Program-made: the position numbers and the translations under genes
NCBI GenBank assembly: GCA_046331625.1
Contig: JAXLQL010000056.1
Location: forward strand, 1 to 28,421
Reading direction: 5' to 3'
Source of the DNA: JAXLQL01 sp046331625
GTDB lineage: Bacteria > Acidobacteriota > Terriglobia > Bryobacterales > Bryobacteraceae
DNA length: 28,421 bases
The notes under the pieces: model-generated
Seen by the model: the letters and a program-made list of their open reading frames with translations, nothing else
Told to the model about the DNA's origin: nothing
Databases searched by the model: none
Shown: piece after piece, positions 8,478-15,523 of the stretch
Layout of the letters: each line of letters begins with the position of its first letter
How positions within the stretch are numbered: the first letter of the stretch is position 1

Positions 8478-8485
8478 GGATTCCG

Positions 8486-9670
8486 ATGAAAACATTTCTC
8501 GCCTTCTCTGTCGTTTCGATTCTCGCCGCGGCCGAGCCCGTCCGCCGGATCAACTCGCAGCCTTCGTGGATCGTGGAGAACGATCAGGTGGAACTCGCCA
8601 TCACGCAACTGGGCGGGCACATGGCGCCGGTGAAGTTCCAGCGGCGCGACGCGCAACCCGTGCAGCCGTATCACATCTCGCCGTGGCAAGACGAGAATCT
8701 CAAGATCAATGATCCGGTGCTGGTTCCGTTGCGCGGAGATTTCTTCTGCCTGCCGTTCGGTGGCGGCCGCGAACCGAATGGGCGGGAGCATCCGGCGCAC
8801 GGCGAGACCGCGACCTCGCGCTGGACCTTCGGCGGCATCGACAAGCAAGGCGACGTCACGGCGCTCACCTTGACGCTCGAAACGAAGGTGCGGCCGGGCA
8901 AGGTCACCAAGCGGGTCATGCTCGTGGACGGGCAGAACGTCGTGTACACGCAGCATCGCGTGGAAGGCTTTGCGGGCAAGTCGACGCCGGGCCATCACGC
9001 GACACTTCGGCTTCCGGAGAAAGAAGGCGCGTTCCGCATCGCGTCGAGCGCGTTCGCGTATGGTACGACGCATCCGCTGGCGTTCGCCGATATTTCGCAG
9101 GGTGAGTATCAGTCGTTCGCGGTTGGCGCCGAGATCAAGGATCTGCGCCATGTGCCCTCCCGCTTCAAAGATGCGAAGGACATCGATATGACCGCCTTGC
9201 CCACCGAGCGCGGATACGTGAACCTGATGGCGATCTTCAAACGCTCGGGCGCCGAGCCGGGCTGGATGGCGGCGGTGAACCAGCAGGATGGCTACGTGTG
9301 GTTCTCGCTCAAGGACGCAGCCGTGCTACCCGCCACCGTGTTCTGGCTCGAGAATCGCGGCCGGCACGGAGCTCCATGGAGCGGCCGCAACCGCTGCCTC
9401 GGCATGGAAGACGTCTGCTGGTATTTCGACAAGTCGCACGAGGCGAATCCGGTGAACCGCATGGGAATCCCAACCACGATGCAGTTCGATGGAGCGAAGC
9501 CCGCGTCGATCAACTACATTCAAGGCGCGGTGAAGGCTCCCGCTGGATTCGATCAGGTGAAGACGATCGAGTTCGCGCCTGGGCAGATGACGCTCGTGTC
9601 GATGAGCGGGAAGCGCGTGACGGTCGCGGTGCGGCACGAGTTCCTGAAGACGGGTGAGTTGAAGCGGTGA
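8486..9670 (+). CDS. Secreted galactose-mutarotase-like (aldose epimerase fold) protein
   Basis: 394 aa. ATG 8486 is preceded by TGAGGA (8475-8480), which overlaps the stop of the upstream gene; hence coupled translation. The signal peptide is MKTFLAFSVVSILAAAEP. The sequence has the features of the galactose mutarotase-like superfamily: an early ITQLGGHMAPVKF strand pair, LRGDFFCLPFGGG, a long beta-sandwich with WTFGGIDKQGDV and LTLETKVRPGKVTKRVM, and late WFSLKDAAVLPATVFWLENRG and CLGMEDVCWYF. Members bind or epimerise sugars, or serve as lyase/hydrolase accessory domains; catalytic residues cannot be confirmed here. Its pairing with the propeller hydrolase suggests joint handling of one extracellular glycan. 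Confidence 0.72.
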   Translation: MKTFLAFSVVSILAAAEPVRRINSQPSWIVENDQVELAITQLGGHMAPVKFQRRDAQPVQPYHISPWQDENLKINDPVLVPLRGDFFCLPFGGGREPNGREHPAHGETATSRWTFGGIDKQGDVTALTLTLETKVRPGKVTKRVMLVDGQNVVYTQHRVEGFAGKSTPGHHATLRLPEKEGAFRIASSAFAYGTTHPLAFADISQGEYQSFAVGAEIKDLRHVPSRFKDAKDIDMTALPTERGYVNLMAIFKRSGAEPGWMAAVNQQDGYVWFSLKDAAVLPATVFWLENRGRHGAPWSGRNRCLGMEDVCWYFDKSHEANPVNRMGIPTTMQFDGAKPASINYIQGAVKAPAGFDQVKTIEFAPGQMTLVSMSGKRVTVAVRHEFLKTGELKR

Positions 9671-10053
9671 CTGGCCGCGGATTCTGGTGGGCGCTGCTGA
9701 CCGCGATCATCGCCGCCGGCATCGTCTCGCGGATGACCCACACCGGAGTCCGCATGGTGGACAAATACCTCGGCGACGCGCTCTACGCCGCGATGGTGTA
9801 TGTTCTATTTCGGCTGACAGGGCGGATCACTCGGGTCACGTTGTGGGCGGCAGTGGCGATGACTGCGATCGAGTGCTTCCAGTTGACTGGGATTCCCGCG
9901 GAGATGGTGAGGAGCGGGTCGGTGGTTGCGCGGGTTTGTGGCCGGTTGCTGGGGACGGAGTTCAGTTTCGTTGATCTGCTCGCGTATGCGGTGGGGATCG
10001 CGTGCCTTGCGGCGGTCGACTCGGATGGCTTTCCCGCGCGGAGAGTCCGGTGA
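9667..10053 (+). CDS. DUF2809 family membrane protein
   Basis: 128 aa. The GTG start at 9667 overlaps the TGA of the previous gene (GTGA), so it closes the 7035-10053 operon. Four hydrophobic stretches are visible (roughly residues 6-22, 40-55, 58-75, 98-118). The motif DKYLGDALYAAMVYVLFRL is the typical DUF2809 signature, and a conserved acidic/aromatic ECFQLTG follows. It is an integral inner-membrane protein of unknown function. Membership in the operon may be incidental. Confidence 0.85.
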   Translation: MTGRGFWWALLTAIIAAGIVSRMTHTGVRMVDKYLGDALYAAMVYVLFRLTGRITRVTLWAAVAMTAIECFQLTGIPAEMVRSGSVVARVCGRLLGTEFSFVDLLAYAVGIACLAAVDSDGFPARRVR

Positions 10054-10166
10054 GCCGAATTCGAAAACAGAGGGATAGAGGGATGGTTGCGGACGCTAGG
10101 CGAGGCGTGTACCATGATAGAAGTGGCCCCGATGCTGCTTACACCGGAGCCACTGTGGTTTGGTAC

Positions 10167-10298
10167 TTACCGTTTACTACCCGCAGGTGGAGGCGGCTCG
10201 TACTCGACCACGATCGAGCCATCTTTTCGGATGTAGACCCGCTTGACGCGGGATCCGATCGGAAGACCGATGACAATGGTGGTTGTGATAGCAATCAC
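10167..10298 (-). CDS. Possible 43-aa small protein
   Basis: The minus frame reads a short hydrophobic N-terminus (IAITTTIVIGLPIG) and then a strongly charged segment ending EYEPPPPAGSKR. Third codon positions are mostly G/C, as in a real gene. A GGGGAGG sequence abuts the only in-frame GTG (10298), which is too close for a normal Shine-Dalgarno, so the start is doubtful. No relative is recognised. It could equally be chance. Confidence 0.25.
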   Translation of the reverse strand: MIAITTTIVIGLPIGSRVKRVYIRKDGSIVVEYEPPPPAGSKR

Positions 10299-10322
10299 CT
10301 CCCCACAGCTCGATAGATTCGG

Positions 10323-10350
10323 AAGCCGGGCCCCGAGCCCGGCTTTTCCT
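10323..10350 (+). terminator. Rho-independent terminator
   Basis: A perfect 9-bp stem (A + AGCCGGGC with GCCCGGCT + T; 10323-10331 and 10337-10345) has the 5-nt loop CCCGA and is followed by TTTCCTTT. It could end transcription from the 7035-10053 operon, about 270 bp downstream of its last gene. Confidence 0.65.
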
Positions 10351-10554
10351 TTCGAGCCCGCGTAGCCCTACTGGGAAACTCGCATTTCCGAAACTACCAT
10401 CCTCGGCATTTCCATCGTACTGTACTTCCACGCATGGCCGCGTTCCCCAAGGGAGATATACCCAAGGAGATAGAGGTAGAAACAGATAACGATGTGGCTG
10501 GAGCATTCCTGCAGCAGCCTTTGAAAGAAAAAGCGGCGGTTGCTTTCTGTTGTT

Positions 10555-11078
10555 TCAATCCCGCCACCGCACCGAGTCACTCCAGAACCGAATGTTCCGC
10601 GGTTCCTTTGCTGCCCATTCCGGCAGCGAAGCGTCAAACTCCCTGTGGAAGTAATCAGCGAGATCGTTGCCGTAGCAGATAATGTCCGTCTGGTGCACCG
10701 AGAAGACTGGGTTCCCAGCTTTGTTCGGCTCTGCGGGAATGAACCGGTGGCCGTAGATCGGGATGAGCCGGGGTGCTGCTCCAACGATCTCCTTGACCTT
10801 GTCGAATCGTGCCTGTGCATTCGCGGGCCGCGCTCCCCAATCGGACGGCCAGACGCTACAGTGCTCGACATCGAACCAGATTCCATCGACGACACTGTCC
10901 ATCCGTGACCGCAAGTTGGCTTCGGAATCACTGCTCCAGTTCGGAAACGCCGTGCCCGCAGGCAGCACGAACTGGAGCACAGCGCGAAGGTCGGGAGGAA
11001 ACTCGAAGCCAAAGCGCTCTTCGACCGCGGCCACCTCGGCATCCGTCAGTCCGGCTTCGAGCCGCTCGGATCGAACAT
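10555..11078 (-). pseudogene. SMI1/KNR4-type immunity protein gene, frameshifted near its start
   Basis: The main frame (readable from GTG 11034, 159 aa) encodes VAAVEERFGFEFPPDLRAVL, then PNWS, GIWFDVEH, WPSDWGARP, PRLIPIYGHRFIPAEP, NPVFSVHQTDIICYGNDLADY. This is a classical SMI1/KNR4 (SUKH-like) fold sequence, commonly found as immunity proteins against contact-dependent or polymorphic toxins. The same frame continues upstream as ERLEAGLTDAEVA with no start codon. An ATG at 11078 reads MFDP in another frame, and a single missing base near 11068 would join them into MFDP-ERLEAGLTDAEV, a natural N-terminus. The ATG lies 2 nt after the stop of the upstream decayed gene. A product from GTG 11034 would lack the first helix. 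No toxin gene is nearby. Confidence 0.7.
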
Positions 11079-11080
11079 GG

Positions 11081-11571
11081 TCACAGCCTGAATGGGCTCA
11101 AAGCACTCACCCACCACTGCAACCTTCTTCTCAGGGTCGGTTTCGTGGTGGCCAGCGAGATCACCTTCGGCACCGGCCCGAGCAAACGGCACATCGCCGT
11201 GTACTGTTCCTCGGGCCCGTTGTCGGCTCGCACGACTTCCAAAGATGCGGCTACGCATTCAAAGGTCGAATCGTGGAACGTGAAGACGTAGTGGTTCATC
11301 TTCTCGAACAGCCCCTAGTCATGCTGCCGGTGGATACTGTTCATCTGTGCCAACCGGCGGATCAACGAAGACTGCTCGACGCGAAAGACGCCGTAGTGGC
11401 GCAGCCCACGTGCCCAGAGTGGATGACCTTCCAGAGCCTCGTCGTTTGGGACACCGAAGACAACACGAGTCCGCCGTCGCTGCCCAGCACCATAGGCATA
11501 GGCGCGCCCGTTTCCGGCAACGGAACGCCTTCTAGCTCCACAACGGAATCGAGATTGTCGACGCTGTGCAC
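11081..11571 (-). pseudogene. Decayed companion gene with HDSTFEC motif (frameshift plus nonsense codon)
   Basis: Three pieces fit one protein family. From GTG 11571, VDNLDSVVELEGVPLPETGA runs to about base 11455. A one-base shift then gives VFGVPNDEALEGHPLWARGL and VEQSSLIRRLAQMNSIHRQHD. An in-frame TAG at 11315-11317 interrupts the frame before GLFEKMNHYVFTFHDSTFEC and on to TGA 11081. The stop and following ATG 11299 are in the same frame, so the TAG is a true nonsense codon rather than a gene boundary. The frame is closed by TGA just upstream of GTG 11571, so the 5' end may also be truncated. Function unknown; it is adjacent to and co-oriented with the SMI1-type gene, so it may have been part of the same immunity locus. 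Confidence 0.6.
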
Positions 11572-11610
11572 GAGTACTGCTCAGTTGGATCATGGAACGG
11601 CCCGCTCCCG

Positions 11611-12372
11611 CTACGCAACCCGCCGCGCCAAGAAGAACAACGTAGCCGGACGCGTACCTTCCTCCGCCACCTGAAACCCCGCCTTCTCCAACTCCCCTCT
11701 CCACCACCCCGCCCCACGCAGCCCCCCATGCGACAACAGCGGACCAAACGCGAACCGCGTCCATCCATCGTTGTGCACCAGGATCAGCAGAAACTCGCCC
11801 CCCGGCTTCACCACCCGCGCCGCCTCGCCAAGCGCCTGCGCCGCCCCATCGCGACCCAAATGATCTACCGCGTACGCGCTCACGATCGCGTCGAAACTCG
11901 CGGGCTCGAACGGCAGCTTGCGCATGTCCGCCGAGACGATCGAAGCGCGCTGGTCCAAGCCCACCGCCGCGAGATTGTCGCGCAGGCGCTTCTGCGGATC
12001 CGGCGACGGACCGAAATGCTGCTCGAACGAATGCCCGAACTGATCCAGCGCCACCAATGTCGCACGCGGCCGCGCTTCCAGCACCATGATCGCCGAGCGT
12101 CCCGTGCCCGCACCGATATCCAGCACCCGCCCTTCGCCTGAGCGCAAGAAGCTCTCCGTGGGCAGCTCCGCTAGACCGTTCACATTGAACGATCGCATCA
12201 TCACCATCGCCGTCGCCGCCCAGAGCGCCACCGCGCCGAACGCGATCATCAGCCACTTTCGCCACCCGAGCCAACGCCCCAGCCCGAGCAACGCAAGCGC
12301 CGGAACGAGAATCACCAAGTGTCCGTAGCTCAACCACCACGGATAGCCGAAGTCCACATGCGAGTGCGACAT
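11611..12372 (-). CDS. Membrane-anchored class I SAM-dependent methyltransferase
   Basis: 253 aa from ATG 12372 (MSHSHVDFGYPWW). A start 18 nt upstream is possible but would place the promoter-like hexamer inside the gene. Two N-terminal membrane segments (about 17-37 and 42-62) precede a Rossmann-fold methyltransferase. Motif I is VLDIGAGTGRSAIM, motif II VALDQFG, and then SADMRKLPFEPASFDAIVSAYAVDHLG and AARVVKPGGEFLLILVH. These are the hallmarks of the Methyltransf_11/25 type. The acceptor is unknown; membrane anchoring suggests a lipid, quinone or envelope substrate. It is divergent from the response regulator gene, 85 bp apart. Confidence 0.85.
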   Translation of the reverse strand: MSHSHVDFGYPWWLSYGHLVILVPALALLGLGRWLGWRKWLMIAFGAVALWAATAMVMMRSFNVNGLAELPTESFLRSGEGRVLDIGAGTGRSAIMVLEARPRATLVALDQFGHSFEQHFGPSPDPQKRLRDNLAAVGLDQRASIVSADMRKLPFEPASFDAIVSAYAVDHLGRDGAAQALGEAARVVKPGGEFLLILVHNDGWTRFAFGPLLSHGGLRGAGWWRGELEKAGFQVAEEGTRPATLFFLARRVA

Positions 12373-12378
12373 GGATTC

Positions 12379-12384
12379 AGTTTG
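12379..12384 (-). promoter_or_regulatory. Putative -10 element for the methyltransferase gene
   Basis: CAAACT on the minus strand lies 6 nt before ATG 12372 with no Shine-Dalgarno between. The match to TANNNT is imperfect (first base C). Listed because the geometry equals that at 5981 and 7023. Confidence 0.3.
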
Positions 12385-12444
12385 CACCACCCAACCTGAA
12401 CCATGCCTGAAGCGCCCGTTCAGGTGGCGTTCATCTGGCTGCGC

Positions 12445-12450
12445 TATAAA
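12445..12450 (+). promoter_or_regulatory. Putative -10 element of a leaderless promoter
   Basis: TATAAA is followed by 7 nt and the TTG start of the response regulator at 12458. No Shine-Dalgarno is present. Together with the minus-strand hexamer at 12379 it forms a compact divergent promoter region. Confidence 0.45.
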
Positions 12451-12457
12451 GGTCTGG

Positions 12458-13126
12458 TTGCGGATCCTGATCGTCGAAGACGAGCCGCTGCTCGCCCGGC
12501 AACTCGCGCAGGCAGCCGAAGCCGCGGGATATGCGGCCGATTGCGCTGCCGATGGCGAACAGGCCGACTTCCTCGCGCAAACCGAGCGCTATGACGCCGT
12601 CATCCTCGACCTCGGCCTCCCCAAGATCGACGGACTCACGCTCCTCCGCCGCTGGCGCGACGCCGGCATTCTCACGCCTGTGCTCGTCCTCACCGCGCGC
12701 GGAAGCTGGCATGAGAAGGTGCTCGGCATCGATGGCGGCGCCGATGACTACGTCTCGAAGCCATTCCGCATCGAAGAGGTTCTCGCGCGGATCCGCGCGC
12801 TCATCCGGCGCGCCAGCGGAGCCGCTCACAGTGAGCTCCGATGCGGCGCTCTCGCGCTCGACACACGCACGGCTCGCGCTTCGGTCAGCGGGGTCCCCGT
12901 GAAACTCACAGCGCACGAGTTCCGCGTGCTCTCGTACTTGATGCATCATCCCGGTCGCGTGATCTCGCGCGCCGAACTCACCGAGCACATCTACGCACAG
13001 GATCTCGATCGCGACTCGAACACCGTGGAGGTTTTCGTCGCGCGCCTGCGGCGCAAGCTCGGGGCCGCCTACATCGAAACCGTGCGCGGACTCGGTTATC
13101 GCCTCCAAGATCCGGGGACTGCATAG
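12458..13126 (+). CDS. OmpR/PhoP-family response regulator
   Basis: 222 aa from TTG 12458 (MRILIVEDEP). An in-frame extension to ATG 12371 is open but encodes nothing family-like. The receiver domain has the acidic pair at E7-D8, phospho-acceptor D51 in VILDLGLPKIDG, T79 in LVLTARG and K101 in VSKPF. The C-terminal winged helix shows FRVLSYLMHHPGRVISRAEL, then NTVEVFVARLRRKLG and IETVRGLGYRL, typical of OmpR-type DNA-binding domains. The length is exactly family-like. It is paired with the histidine kinase that starts one base after its stop, so they form a two-component system. The subtype resembles PhoP/QseB; the stimulus is unknown. Confidence 0.95.
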   Translation: MRILIVEDEPLLARQLAQAAEAAGYAADCAADGEQADFLAQTERYDAVILDLGLPKIDGLTLLRRWRDAGILTPVLVLTARGSWHEKVLGIDGGADDYVSKPFRIEEVLARIRALIRRASGAAHSELRCGALALDTRTARASVSGVPVKLTAHEFRVLSYLMHHPGRVISRAELTEHIYAQDLDRDSNTVEVFVARLRRKLGAAYIETVRGLGYRLQDPGTA

Positions 13127-13127
13127 G

Positions 13128-14156
13128 ATGCCGCGCTCTCTGCGGTCGAGCCTCATCCTCGCCTCGGTGCTGTGGACCATGGGTCTGCTCATGCTCATGC
13201 ACATGGCGTCGATCGTGCTCATGCGCACGTTCCCCGCCATGCTCCGTGTCAAGCACACGCACGCCGTCAGTGTAGGACTCGCGCTCATGCTGCTCGGGTT
13301 CCTCACCGCCCGGCGCGGACTCGCGGCATTCCAACGTCTCCGCGAGCGCCTACTCGCCGTGCGATCCGGCAAGAGCGCACGCGTGGAAGGCGCATATCCG
13401 CGCGAGGTGCAGCCCCTCGTGGACGATTTGAATGCGCTGCTCGAGGTCCGCGAGAAAGCGGTCCGCCGCGCGCAGGAGACCGCGGGTGACCTGGCTCACG
13501 GACTGAAGACCCCGCTCGCGCTCCTGGAACGCGAAGCCGCCCTCGCCCGCGACAACGGCCACGCGGAAGTCGCCGAGGCGATCTCGCATCAAGTGGACCG
13601 CATGTCGCGCCAGATCGACTATCACCTCGCCCGAGCCCGGGCCGCGGCTTCCTCGCGGAGCGCGGGCGTGCAATGCGCGGTGGTGCCCGTGGTGGAAATG
13701 CTCGTCCGCACACTCGAGAAGCTCCACGCCGGCAAGGGCCTAGTCATCGTGCGGAACGTGGCCGTGCGGAACGTGGCCGTGCGAAACGTAGCGGTCCGCG
13801 TTGAAGACTTCGAAGAAATCCTAGGCAACTTACTCGACAACGCCTGCAAGTGGGCGCGGCTGCACGTCTCGATCACCGTCACGCCTGACGAAAACATGCT
13901 CGCATTCCGAGTCGAAGACGACGGTCCCGGGCTCTCCGAGCCCGAGCGCGCGGCCGTGCTCGAACGCGGCGTGAGGCTCGACGAAGCCGCTCCGGGTTCC
14001 GGACTCGGCCTCGCCATCGTGCGCGATCTCGTGGAGCTCTACGGCGGCTCGATTTCCCTAGATGTTTCCGAGCAAGGCGGACTGGCCGCTTGCGTTCAAC
14101 TACCGGCTGCCGGCGCGGAACTTACTCCCGAACCCCCGCCACCACCTCGTTCATGA
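13128..14156 (+). CDS. Two-component sensor histidine kinase (PhoQ-like, minimal sensor)
   Basis: 342 aa. ATG 13128 follows the regulator's stop by one base. Two membrane helices (about 9-32 and 46-62) are separated by only a dozen residues, so there is no large periplasmic sensor domain. The H-box is DLAHGLKTPLALLE, with phospho-acceptor His124. The ATPase core has the N-box NLLDNACKWA (N238), the G1 box EDDGPGLS (263-270) and the G2 box GSGLGLAIV (290-298). The H-box with LKTPLA and the NACKWA box are as in PhoQ-like kinases. Just before the N-box an unusual VRNVA unit is repeated three times (residues 209-223). The 3' end overlaps the convergent metallopeptidase gene by 35 bp. Confidence 0.93.
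   Translation: MPRSLRSSLILASVLWTMGLLMLMHMASIVLMRTFPAMLRVKHTHAVSVGLALMLLGFLTARRGLAAFQRLRERLLAVRSGKSARVEGAYPREVQPLVDDLNALLEVREKAVRRAQETAGDLAHGLKTPLALLEREAALARDNGHAEVAEAISHQVDRMSRQIDYHLARARAAASSRSAGVQCAVVPVVEMLVRTLEKLHAGKGLVIVRNVAVRNVAVRNVAVRVEDFEEILGNLLDNACKWARLHVSITVTPDENMLAFRVEDDGPGLSEPERAAVLERGVRLDEAAPGSGLGLAIVRDLVELYGGSISLDVSEQGGLAACVQLPAAGAELTPEPPPPPRS
13749..13793 (+). repeat. In-frame 15-bp tandem repeat, three copies
   Basis: Units are at 13749-13763, 13764-13778 and 13779-13793. The first two are identical and the third differs at 3 synonymous positions. Each encodes VRNVA. The array lies in the strand that precedes the N-box of the histidine kinase ATPase domain, and copy-number change would keep the reading frame. 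Confidence 0.9.
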
Positions 14157-14928
14157 GGTTGGCCAAGTCGCGATTGATCACGGTGCCGTACTTGTAACCG
14201 TCATTCATCAGTCCGAAGTCCTTGCCCGTGTGTCCCGGGGTACCGCGCTTGTCGAGCACGAAGTGCCCGAGTTCATGGGCTAGTGTGCGGACGAAGTTCG
14301 GGCCTTTGTCGCGATCCTCGCAGACGATCTGTTTGACCACGGTTTGGAAGAAGCCGCTCGCCTCGGGTGCAAATATGTCTTTGGCAAGAAACACGGTAAC
14401 GTCGGCGGCCTTGTCGGCTTTGGTAAACATCTCGTCGGCATTCGTGGCCGATGGCTTCACCAGCGTCTTGGTCAACGTAATGTCCTGGGAACTGATCAGC
14501 CGAAACCAGATATTGCACTGCGGTCCGAAGATATCGTTTACAGACTTGACCCACGCTGTTGCTTCCGCCGGCACGCCCGTGGTTAGGCGTTTCATGTTGC
14601 CATCGAGGTCAGGTGCCGACGGGAACCGGAACGACACCTTGTACTCTTTCTTCGGATAGATGGTGACGGCTGCCGAAATCGATTCCTTCCCGTTCACCGC
14701 TTTGATTTCGCCCTCGCCTGACTGGTGCCCGTGAACCGTGAATAGCCGGGTCTTGCCGTCGGGCTTGATTTCTTTCACCATCACGTGCCGGTCGCCGCTG
14801 ACCGTGGCCTTGTCGCCATCCACCAAGCCGAACCGGTTGTCGCCCCCGAGCGGCGCCATGATCCAGGCGCGCTTGCCCTTGTCGGCTTCGAATACGCCCT
14901 GCTCTGGTTGGATCTGCGCGAATCGCAT
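14122..14928 (-). CDS. HELGH metallopeptidase with N-terminal beta-rich domain
   Basis: 268 aa from ATG 14928, chosen because GGGAGG lies 8 nt upstream (14937-14942) and a TACAAT hexamer lies at 14977-14982. The frame stays open far upstream, into the region antisense to the next gene, but that part is not convincing. Residues 20-105 look like an immunoglobulin-type beta-sandwich (IMAPLGGDNRFGLVDGDKA, then VHGHQSGEGEIKAV). The catalytic part has AHELGH (H218, E219, H222), a third His at 233 in GTPGH, and a GLMNDG turn at 239-244 that could be the metzincin-type Met-turn. The spacing to the third His (ten residues) is longer than the classical HExxHxxGxxH. No signal peptide is present. The cytoplasmic location and an ATAWVKSVNDIFGPQCNI segment recall metallopeptidase effector domains, but that is inference. 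Confidence 0.75.
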   Translation of the reverse strand: MRFAQIQPEQGVFEADKGKRAWIMAPLGGDNRFGLVDGDKATVSGDRHVMVKEIKPDGKTRLFTVHGHQSGEGEIKAVNGKESISAAVTIYPKKEYKVSFRFPSAPDLDGNMKRLTTGVPAEATAWVKSVNDIFGPQCNIWFRLISSQDITLTKTLVKPSATNADEMFTKADKAADVTVFLAKDIFAPEASGFFQTVVKQIVCEDRDKGPNFVRTLAHELGHFVLDKRGTPGHTGKDFGLMNDGYKYGTVINRDLANLMNEVVAGVRE

Positions 14929-14976
14929 CGTGCGTGCCTCCCGGTGCCGCAGCAAGCCAGCGGACCGTGCCTCGAC

Positions 14977-14982
14977 ATTGTA
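14977..14982 (-). promoter_or_regulatory. Putative -10 element for the HELGH peptidase gene
   Basis: TACAAT on the minus strand, preceded by TGG, lies about 48 nt before ATG 14928 and leaves room for the GGGAGG ribosome-binding site. No good -35 is visible. Confidence 0.4.
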
Positions 14983-15084
14983 CCAGCCGCGCGCCGCGTA
15001 AATGTTGCCCAAGCTTGTAACATTTCCCTGGTGTCTTGTAGTGGACGCCCGCTCGTAACTCGCTGAAAAAAAGAGGATTCGATT

Positions 15085-15519
15085 ATGGTCCCAATCTTGC
15101 TCCCCACACGGTCGGAGATTGTGACCATGCAGGGAACATCGCTTACCGTTGCCGGTGCATTGCTCGGCGGAGTGCTCTTGGGTGGAGGCGCCGCTTGGTT
15201 CGGCCGCTCTTCCCTCGAGGCCAAAGCCTCGCCCGCGCTGCCCCCGCCCGTGCCTGCGGTGGAACACCGGATCTTCACCGGTCCGGCCGAACCGCTGCCG
15301 GTTCACGTAGCTCCCCGGCCTGCCGCGGCCCCCGCACAGGCTCCCACTCCTCACAGATCGCGATCCACCAAGAAATCCGCGGTGATCATCGCCGGATCCG
15401 CTGGTACCGGAGCCGCGATCGGCGGCATCGGCGCCGGTGGCAAAGGCGCTGCCATCGGAGCCCTCTCCGGTGGGGCTGCGGGTGTGGTCTATGACCAGCT
15501 CACCCGCAACCGCAGGTAG
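15085..15519 (+). CDS. Membrane-anchored glycine-zipper protein
   Basis: 144 aa from ATG 15085, with AGAGGA (15072-15077) 7 nt upstream. ATG 15127 is an alternative start. A membrane/signal segment follows (SLTVAGALLGGVLLGGGAAW), then a Pro/Ala-rich linker (about 45-95). The C-terminal segment of Gly/Ala repeats (GTGAAIGGIGAGGKGAAIG and on to VVYDQLTRNRR) is the pattern of glycine-zipper domains found in outer-membrane-associated lipoprotein-like proteins. There is no lipobox Cys. Its likely location is the inner membrane or periplasm; the role is unknown. It is convergent with the TIR gene, 4 bp between stops. Confidence 0.75.
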   Translation: MVPILLPTRSEIVTMQGTSLTVAGALLGGVLLGGGAAWFGRSSLEAKASPALPPPVPAVEHRIFTGPAEPLPVHVAPRPAAAPAQAPTPHRSRSTKKSAVIIAGSAGTGAAIGGIGAGGKGAAIGALSGGAAGVVYDQLTRNRR

Positions 15520-15523
15520 CTGC

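Larger units (their letters stand above)
10054..10554. other. Mostly non-coding stretch with a terminator and one possible micro-ORF
   Basis: No long convincing gene is seen on either strand. It holds a strong hairpin terminator (10323-10350, plus strand) and a possible 43-codon minus ORF (10167-10298). The remainder between 10350 and 10554, downstream of the decayed SMI1 gene, shows no coding signature. Confidence 0.5.

Noticed and set aside
10434..10682. Plus-strand ORFs across the decayed SMI1 region (for example 10434-10682, 10540-10908, 10763-11674)
   Set aside because: They are antisense to a frame with unmistakable SMI1/KNR4 motifs and carry no motifs themselves.
11315..12340. 341-codon minus frame overlapping the methyltransferase
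   Set aside because: Its upstream two thirds are a shadow of the methyltransferase, which has clear SAM motifs in another frame. Only its last 50 or so codons are meaningful, as part of the decayed HDSTFEC gene.
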